64,000 nt of DNA from contig JAGFNQ010009519.1 of NCBI GenBank assembly GCA_024364735.1, forward strand, positions 1 through 64,000. The letters run 5' to 3'. Below are positions 58,080-64,000 of the stretch, in pieces (the stretch's first letter is position 1; every line of letters begins with the position of its first letter). The translations under genes and the position numbers were made by a program. The notes under the pieces are model-generated. The model worked only from the letters and a program-made list of their open reading frames with translations. It was not told the origin of the DNA and did not search any database. This DNA is from Boesenbergia rotunda (Eukaryota > Streptophyta > Magnoliopsida > Zingiberales > Zingiberaceae).

Positions 58080-58430
58080 AAATAAGTAGAATAATTAATT
58101 AAGGTTTTATAATTATCTTCAAAATTATTTGAATTATCTTGATAATTATTAATTAAAGTTTTATTATTATTTTTAGAATTATTTGAATTACCTTGGGAAT
58201 TATTAATTAGGGTTTCATAATTATCCTCAAAATTATTTGAATTATCTTGTGAATTATTAATTAAAGTTTCATTATTATTTTCAAAATTATTTGGATATCT
58301 TGAAAATTATTAATTAGGGTTTCATAATTATCTTCAAAATTATTTGAATTATCTTGAGAATGATTAATTAGAGTTTCATCATTATCTTCAAAATTATTTG
58401 AATTATTATTAATTAAAAGTTGGGCATTGT
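58080..58430 (-). repeat. 54-bp tandem repeats encoding Asn/Asp-rich units
   Basis: About six units. On the minus strand the frame reads NNFEDNDETLINHSQDNS-type 18-residue repeats, largely open. They follow the knuckle region, as the FKFENPKDKTE repeats do in gamma. Confidence 0.7.
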
Positions 58431-58757
58431 CTTCAGAATTAATTTTTGTTATTGCAGCATTAATTGAAACAATTTTAGAATTGATATTCACGATTTTGAT
58501 ATTATTTTGATCATTATTATTTAAGCTATCATGTAATATTTCTAATTTCTCATGCAGAAAATCTAAGTTGACAAAAAAATCAATGTTATCTAAATTACCA
58601 GAAAATTATGTAACTTTGCAGGAATTTAAAAAATATTTATGCAGAAATTAAATTTCTGTACCTCCTTTACCTTCATCGCATTTCTTGGCATTGTGGGTCG
58701 GATTATTTTCTAGTCTGGACATTGGTTCTTGTAGTGTCCATGCTTTTGGCACTTAAA

Positions 58758-58913
58758 TCATTTGATATGGTTCTTGTCCCTCCAGACTCCTGGCGTCGAT
58801 ACCTTCGTTGTCACCGGTGGTGACGTACGAATCTTACAAGTAGGACACTTATTTTTATAGTGCCCTTTCTCTTTGCACTCAAAACAGATTATGTGAAATT
58901 TGAAATTATACAT
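58758..58913 (-). pseudogene. Alpha nucleocapsid-like remnant with CCHC zinc knuckle
   Basis: 51-codon ORF from ATG 58913 (MYNFKFHIICFECKEKGHYK start) with one CCHC knuckle, CFECKEKGHYKNKC, and a short basic tail ending at TGA 58760-58758. In the same frame directly after the stop a second knuckle-like segment, FKCQKHGHYKNQCPD, is readable but lacks the first Cys position. The layout matches gamma 30943-31095. Knuckles of this type bind RNA in retroelement Gag; capsid and pol are missing. Confidence 0.65.
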
Positions 58914-58999
58914 TAAAAAAAATACCTCTTTCACCCTTGACTCCCTCCCAATTCCTGACCTTCTTGCTCCTTCGGCAGTGAGTCCAATCAGAGCCACCC

Positions 59000-59011
59000 G
59001 CTCTGATACCA
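59000..59011 (-). other. Alpha primer binding site
   Basis: GCTCTGATACCA on the plus strand, two bases from the LTR start TGTAGGATTGACG. Complementary to initiator-Met tRNA. Confidence 0.9.
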
Positions 59012-59013
59012 AT

Positions 59014-59494
59014 TGTAGGATTGACGACGTCTATAGAGGGGGGGGTGAATATCAACTTGTACTTTCTTTCGTCTTTGAGTCGTTTGTTTGTTCAACTTCG
59101 TAACAGAGTCATTAGTAGCACAAAAGAATAATAAATAAAGAAAAAAAACACAACACAAACAAATGGGATTTTTACTTGGTTCCCAACGCCCCAGGGTCAG
59201 TACGTCCAAGGCCTAATTACGGGTAGCACCCGTCCACTAGTGGTCTCCTTTCCGGAAGTTTTCTGGAGGCGGAGAAACTCGTCTTACAGTTTTGATTACA
59301 AGCAAAATAATAATAATGAAATAAATACAACTTATAAAATGCAAACCAAATGTGAATGTCTCAGTCAACTTTGGAAGTCCGAAGTGCTGCACACTTCTTC
59401 CTGGAGCCTCCTTGGTCACAGAACTTCGTCTTAGCACTTTTTCTTTGCAAGGAATGAGTAATCGGATGGAAAGATTGATGTTCTGAATTGAGGG
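59014..59494 (-). mobile_element. Alpha 5' LTR, visible part
   Basis: Collinear with 24741-25201 and 21196-21660. It is interrupted after TTCTGAATTGAGGG-type sequence by the zeta LTR at 59495; the rest is outside the window. Confidence 0.82.
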
Positions 59495-61646
59495 TGTGAC
59501 GACCCACCTTTTGGTACTTCTAAGCTTTAAGTTACTACTACTTGACTTCCCTTAACTTGCTTTATTATTTTTTTTCTTCCTTCTCTTTTTTTTTTCAAAA
59601 AAAACAAAACAACTTTCATTTTATTTGCTTTGCCAGGATTTGACCCCTAGACCTCTTAGTTGTAACACTAGAGTACTAACCAGCTGCTCTATACCACTTC
59701 TTTTCAATGGTACCAGTCGACTGCTATATAGCAGTCGACTGGTACCAGGCGACTGGCCTTTTGGCAGTCGCCTGGTGCATCGAACAGAAGCTACTGTTCG
59801 ATAGGGCAGGTGACTGGTCCTGTACCAGTCAACTGGCACGCCTGAAAACCTGCATTTCAGACCTGAAACTCATCTCCATCCATCCACAAAACATATACTT
59901 TCAAGCCATACAAAGACATAACACCATTTCTATACTCTATACTAGTTTTCTAAACATTTTAGCCAATCAAAACAACTTCATAAACTTGAAATTAGGACTT
60001 TTGCGGAAGTAAATAAGCTATCAAAATCTATGTGAACTTTTGACTAGAGTTTGTACTAAATTTTGTATCTATGCAAGGTTTAAACAAAGTCATTCATTCT
60101 ACCACTTCGAAACACCAAAACACATGTTCTACAAGACTTAGCCCAATGATCTCTTCCACGGTTCCGCCGCCACTGAACATCAATGCAAGTCCCTTCGCCT
60201 CCTTAACTTATGCTTTTTCTTTACCATTGTCTGCAATAGAAGGAAATGCAACTAATAAGCAAAATGCTTAGTAAGTAAATCCTAACTCACAAATCCAACG
60301 ATAAGGGATAAACATGCTCTTTTCAAATAATGCTTGCTTCAAAACACATGCACTTTGAAATACTTACACATGGAAACTTTCATATACTTATCATGCTCAA
60401 TTATACTTGAAAACATTTACTAGCACTAAAACATTGGCAAATCTAACATGCTCATAATTTCTTTTGAAACTTACTAATGATACATTTCCATACTTTAAAA
60501 CACAACTTCTTTGCTCTTTCCCTTTAACATGCTTATAACATAACCATGTTATCATACATAACAAAACATGCACTTTAGGGAATTGAAACACTTTCATATA
60601 CTCATATACTTCAAAATAATAATCAACTTTCTCAGGCCTTGACACTGTACCATGGTATCAATGTACCAATGCGCGCATCCCTAATAGGTTTCGGGGTAGC
60701 TAGCCACCACACCCTATTAGAGCTTCTTTCTAACTTTCTGTGGGCCTCTCTTTTGCCCGGTACATGTCACTTTCCAAAAGTAAAATACTTTCTTATTCAT
60801 AATGCTTGTATTTATCAAGCTAAACTTTCTTTTTCATAAATCTTTGCACTACAAAACTTTACCTTTCTCACTTGGAACTTTCATCGAGCACCTTGCGTGC
60901 CCTTAACCCAAAACTCATTTTTGGGACTTTTCAAGAACTTAATCTTTCATGCTTAGATCACACACATAACAATCTACTCCAATTCAAATTCTATGATTAA
61001 AAACATGTATTCTTTAGAAACTTAAATCACACAATAAATAATATTCTCAAAGCATGCACTTAGATTACAAAATCAAGGTTCTACAACAAGAAAACTACAT
61101 GCGAAGCTACTCCTATTGCAGGTGAGTGATTTACTTACTCTTTTCTTGAAGAAAACTCACTAAGTATCTCGAAATTCCTAGCGTAGGGTTCTTTTCCTCT
61201 TCCTTTGCAAGAAAACTTCACCCTTGGCCCTAGGGAAGAAGCCCTAGGTTTTCTACTTCAAGAGGAAGAAGAAGGAAGAAGAAAACTCCCCCCTTTCTCC
61301 CTATTTTCGTAGCTTCCTCCCTTGGCTCGCGCGGCCTCCTCCTCCAAGCCCTAATGGGGTCTCAACTCAACTTAAGTGGAAGATTAGATACCTCTTCATG
61401 AAATGGGCTGAATCAACTATAATATTATTTTGTTTCATCCTTTTTTGTCCTTGATACCTTAGCCCAGCTGGTTCCTTGGATTCGCTTAAGTCACTGCTTC
61501 TCGCGTGGTCGCGCGATCGATCCCCAGCCGACCCCTTTAATGTTTTTTTTCTAATTTCATTCTGAAAAAATGCTATAATATTCCGAAAAATGCTAGAAAA
61601 ATTCCTAAAAATCCTTAATAATACCAGGAAATTATTGGGTGTTACA
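59495..61646 (-). mobile_element. Zeta 3' LTR (2152 bp)
   Basis: Collinear with solo LTR eta. It contains CAGTCGACTGG palindromes (about 59712-59840) and two tRNA-like segments (about 59631-59700 minus and 61461-61545 plus). A GGAAGAAGAAGGAAGAAG tract lies near 61263-61282. Confidence 0.88.
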
Positions 61647-61681
61647 ATCCTCCCTACCTTATAAAAAGTTCGTCCTCGAAC

Positions 61682-64000
61682 TTAGAACAACTCTGGATAC
61701 CTTTGCCTCATGCTATCTTCTGATTCCCAAGTTGCTTCTTCATACTTCTGATTTAGCCATAAAACTTTTACTAGTGGTACCACTTTGTTCCTCAGCTTCT
61801 TATCTGTTCGATCTATTATCTGAATAGGTCGACTTTCATAACTGAGATCTTCTTGCACTTGTACCATCTGTGGCTCAATCACTTGGTTGGCATCTGGGAT
61901 ATGCTTCTTTAGCATTGAGACATGGAACACATTGTGTATTGCTAACATCTCTGAGGGTAGCTCCAACTCATAAGCTACTTTGCCAACTCTTTTCGTCACT
62001 GGGTAGGGCCCTACGTATCGAGGACTTAGCTTGCCTTTCTTGCCAAATCTCATCACACCCTTCATAGGAGCTACTTTGAGGAAAACTGTATCCCCAACTT
62101 CAAACTCTAACGGCCTACGGCGTACATCGGCGTAACTCTTTTGCCTACTCTGAGCAGTCTCTATCCTTTGGTGGATGCTCTTTATAGCTTCTGTGGTATC
62201 ATCTATAAGATCAGTCTGTGACCCCATTTCCTTCTTCTCACTACCTTCATACCAACAGAGGGGAGATCTGCACTTCCTACCATAAAGAGCTTCATAGGGT
62301 GCCATACCAATAGTGGCTTGGTAACTGTTGTTGTAGGCAAACTCAGCTAAACATAAATACTTGCACCAACTGCCCTTGAAGTCCAATGCACAAGCTCTAA
62401 GCATATCTTCTAGAACCTGATTCACTCTCTCTGTCTGTCCATCAGTCTGGGGATGGAAAGCTGTGCTGAATTTCAATTTGGTGCCTAACGCTGTCTGTAC
62501 ACACTCCCAAAAGTGTGAAGTGAAACGACCATCCCTATCAGAGATAATGGTATTCGGGACTCCGTGTAGTCGGATCACTTCCTGCACATATAATTGGGCT
62601 AACTTTTCAATTGAGTAAGACACTCTGATTGCCAAAAAGTGGGTAGACTTGGTCAATCTGTCTACTATCACCCAAATAACATCATAGCCATTAGTTGTCT
62701 TTGGTAGACCAACTATGAAATCCATGGCTATGTCTTCCCATTTCCACTCTGGAATCTCAATGGGTTGTAGGACACCTCCTGGTCTCTGGTGTTCTGCTTT
62801 AACTCTCTGACATGTCAGGCAGGTGCTGACATACTTAGCTATGTCTCTCTTCATCCCTGACCACCAAAATCTTCCTTTCAAATCCTGGTACATCTTAGTG
62901 GAACCAGGATGCATTGAGTAGGGAGTTCCATGGGCTTCTTCAAGAATCTGCTTCCTCAGCTCTTCATGACTGGGGACACATAAACGGTCACCATAGTAGA
63001 GTATCCCACTGTCAGATACTCTAAACTCTTTACTCTCTCCTTCTTGCATCTCCTGCTTGATCCTTTGGAGATCAGAATTCTCAGCTTGCTCTTCCTGTAT
63101 CTCTTCAAGCAAAGTCGACTCTAGTGTCAATAGAGCTAGCTGCCCATCAATAATCTCCACTCCATAATCTACTATCTCCTTCTGTAATGGTGGTGCCAAT
63201 GATGATAAGGACATCAAAGTGGCACAAGTCTTTCTACTCAGTGCATCTGCTACTCTATTTGCCTTACCAGGGTGGTAAAGAATCTCACAGTCATAGTCCT
63301 TCACTAACTCGAGCCACCTTCGCTGTCTCATATTGAGGTCTTTCTGAGTGAAGAAATATTTTAGACTCTGGTGATCTGTATAAATCTTACACTGCACTCC
63401 ATACAAGTAATGCCTCCATATCTTTAGAGCAAAGACTACAGCTGCCAACTCCAGATCATGAGTGGGGTAATTCTTTTCATAGTCCTTGAGTTGCCTGGAA
63501 GCATAAGTTATGACTTTGCCTTCTTGCATAAGGACTGCTCCAAGTCCTAGCTTTGATGCATCACTGTATATATCAAAGCTCTTATCACCCTCGGGTACTA
63601 TAAGAATAGGATCACTTGTCAGTCTCTTCTTCAACTCAAGAAAACTCTGCTCACAGTCTTCAGTCCACTCATACTTCTTATTCTTTCTGGTAAGGGCTGT
63701 AAGTGGTGAAGCTATCTTTGAAAAGTCCTCTACAAACCTTCTGTAGTACCCTGCCAAACCCAGAAAACTTCTGATCTCACTAGCATTCTTTGGTTGACTC
63801 CAGTTACTAACTGCTTCAATCTTGGCTGGGTCTACCATAATACCTTCCTTGGAAATAATGTGGCCTAGGAAGGCCACCTGATTAAGCCAAAACTCACACT
63901 TTGAGAATTTGGCGTACAACTCCTTCTGATGTAAGGTTTGCAACACTATCTTCAGGTGTTCTTCATGTTCTTTCTGAGTCTTTGAATACACTAGGATATC
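61682..64000 (-). CDS. Zeta gypsy Pol: RT end, RNase H, integrase, chromodomain (partial)
   Basis: Open frame of 773 codons running off the window. Its first residues, DILVYSK, are the end of the RT active-site strand. Then follow the RT thumb (FLGHIISKEGI), RNase H (FDIYSDASKLGLGAVL; TDHQSLKYF), integrase zinc site (HPGSTKMYQ..CLTCQRVK), integrase core (MDFIVGLPKT, ISDRDGRFTSHFWE, HPQTDGQTERVNQ), the GPY/F module (GPYPVTKRVGKVAYELELP), and a C-terminal chromodomain-like tail (VPLVKVLWLNQKYEEATWE). It ends at TAA 61684-61682. RT-RH-INT order identifies Ty3/gypsy and the tail a chromovirus. No frame break is seen. It would act in reverse transcription and integration of the element. Confidence 0.95.
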   Translation of the reverse strand, partial: DILVYSKTQKEHEEHLKIVLQTLHQKELYAKFSKCEFWLNQVAFLGHIISKEGIMVDPAKIEAVSNWSQPKNASEIRSFLGLAGYYRRFVEDFSKIASPLTALTRKNKKYEWTEDCEQSFLELKKRLTSDPILIVPEGDKSFDIYSDASKLGLGAVLMQEGKVITYASRQLKDYEKNYPTHDLELAAVVFALKIWRHYLYGVQCKIYTDHQSLKYFFTQKDLNMRQRRWLELVKDYDCEILYHPGKANRVADALSRKTCATLMSLSSLAPPLQKEIVDYGVEIIDGQLALLTLESTLLEEIQEEQAENSDLQRIKQEMQEGESKEFRVSDSGILYYGDRLCVPSHEELRKQILEEAHGTPYSMHPGSTKMYQDLKGRFWWSGMKRDIAKYVSTCLTCQRVKAEHQRPGGVLQPIEIPEWKWEDIAMDFIVGLPKTTNGYDVIWVIVDRLTKSTHFLAIRVSYSIEKLAQLYVQEVIRLHGVPNTIISDRDGRFTSHFWECVQTALGTKLKFSTAFHPQTDGQTERVNQVLEDMLRACALDFKGSWCKYLCLAEFAYNNSYQATIGMAPYEALYGRKCRSPLCWYEGSEKKEMGSQTDLIDDTTEAIKSIHQRIETAQSRQKSYADVRRRPLEFEVGDTVFLKVAPMKGVMRFGKKGKLSPRYVGPYPVTKRVGKVAYELELPSEMLAIHNVFHVSMLKKHIPDANQVIEPQMVQVQEDLSYESRPIQIIDRTDKKLRNKVVPLVKVLWLNQKYEEATWESEDSMRQRYPELF

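Larger units (their letters stand above)
56659..58999 (-). other. Alpha internal domain, 5' part
   Basis: Contains the block shared with beta and gamma (about 57045-57305), a second block shared with gamma (about 57425-57540 against 32730-32810), and Asn-rich-coding tandem repeats (about 57900-58430). Apart from the knuckle ORF at 58758-58913 there is no recognised coding region. Confidence 0.72.
24741..59494 (-). mobile_element. Alpha: non-autonomous Sirevirus-like copia element hosting the nest
   Basis: Minus orientation. The 3' LTR is 24741-25201 + 40309-41220 + 53591-54015. The internal domain is 54016-58999 and the PBS 59000-59011. The 5' LTR begins at 59014 and is cut by zeta at 59495. 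The internal domain, about 3.7 kb without solo LTR epsilon, contains a short zinc-knuckle ORF and Asn-rich repeats but no protease, integrase or reverse transcriptase. The right end lies outside the window, so its target duplication cannot be checked. Confidence 0.82.
59495..64000 (-). mobile_element. Zeta: Ty3/gypsy chromovirus (Del/Tekay-like), 3' part
   Basis: The minus-strand LTR 59495-61646 starts TGTAACACCCAATAAT and ends GGTCGTCACA. It is preceded (in element orientation) by polypurine GGTAGGGAGGAT, with pol ending 35 bp upstream. The element runs off the right edge, so the 5' LTR and target duplication are not visible. Confidence 0.9.

Overview
The window is nuclear DNA from a flowering plant, most likely a monocot. 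Evidence: spliced genes of plant-only families (HD-Zip II homeodomain, SIAMESE-related CDK inhibitor), plant LTR retrotransposons of both superfamilies with initiator-Met-tRNA primer sites, MITEs and a Pack-MULE. No bacterial-type genes, operons or CRISPR are present. The species cannot be named from sequence alone.

Layout. 1-7548: right-hand part of a Ty3/gypsy-like element. It holds two inverted, near-identical copies of a three-exon gene of the 'putative gypsy type transposon' (PF04195) class, joined tail to tail through a 35-bp minisatellite, then a second minisatellite and a 360-bp LTR. 7549-11241: AT-rich noncoding DNA with two MITEs and short tandem repeats. 11242-11986 (-): compact HD-Zip II transcription factor. 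12624-12851 (-): SMR-type cyclin-dependent kinase inhibitor. 13697-18322: a Mutator-like Pack-MULE with TIRs over 1 kb, a perfect 9-bp target duplication and three captured fragments of a cystathionine beta-lyase gene; a 244-bp MULE-type MITE is nested in its right TIR. 19023-19890 (+): a two-exon PTRHD1-like peptidyl-tRNA hydrolase domain gene with a related MITE just upstream.

20143-64000 is a retrotransposon nest that can be taken apart by target-site duplications. A ~3.5-kb tandem duplication (20143-23665 and 23669-54695) came first. A minus-strand copia element, alpha (24741 to beyond 59494), then received beta (25202-40303, TSD TGATG), delta (41221-53585, TSD CTTAA), solo LTR epsilon (55395-56658, TSD ATATT) and a gypsy chromovirus zeta (59495 to the window end). 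Beta contains gamma (29197-36439, TSD AATAA). Delta contains a solo gypsy LTR, eta (44671-46780).

Alpha, beta and gamma are non-autonomous, Sirevirus-like elements: about 1.3-1.8-kb LTRs, PBS TGGTATCAGAGC, several polypurine tracts, remnants of gag and no pol. Delta carries a decayed copia gag-pol. Zeta has an uninterrupted pol up to the window edge. The host genes that look functional are the HD-Zip II, SMR and PTRHD1-like genes; the rest is transposon DNA or sequence in which I see nothing. All calls come from reading the sequence, without database searches.
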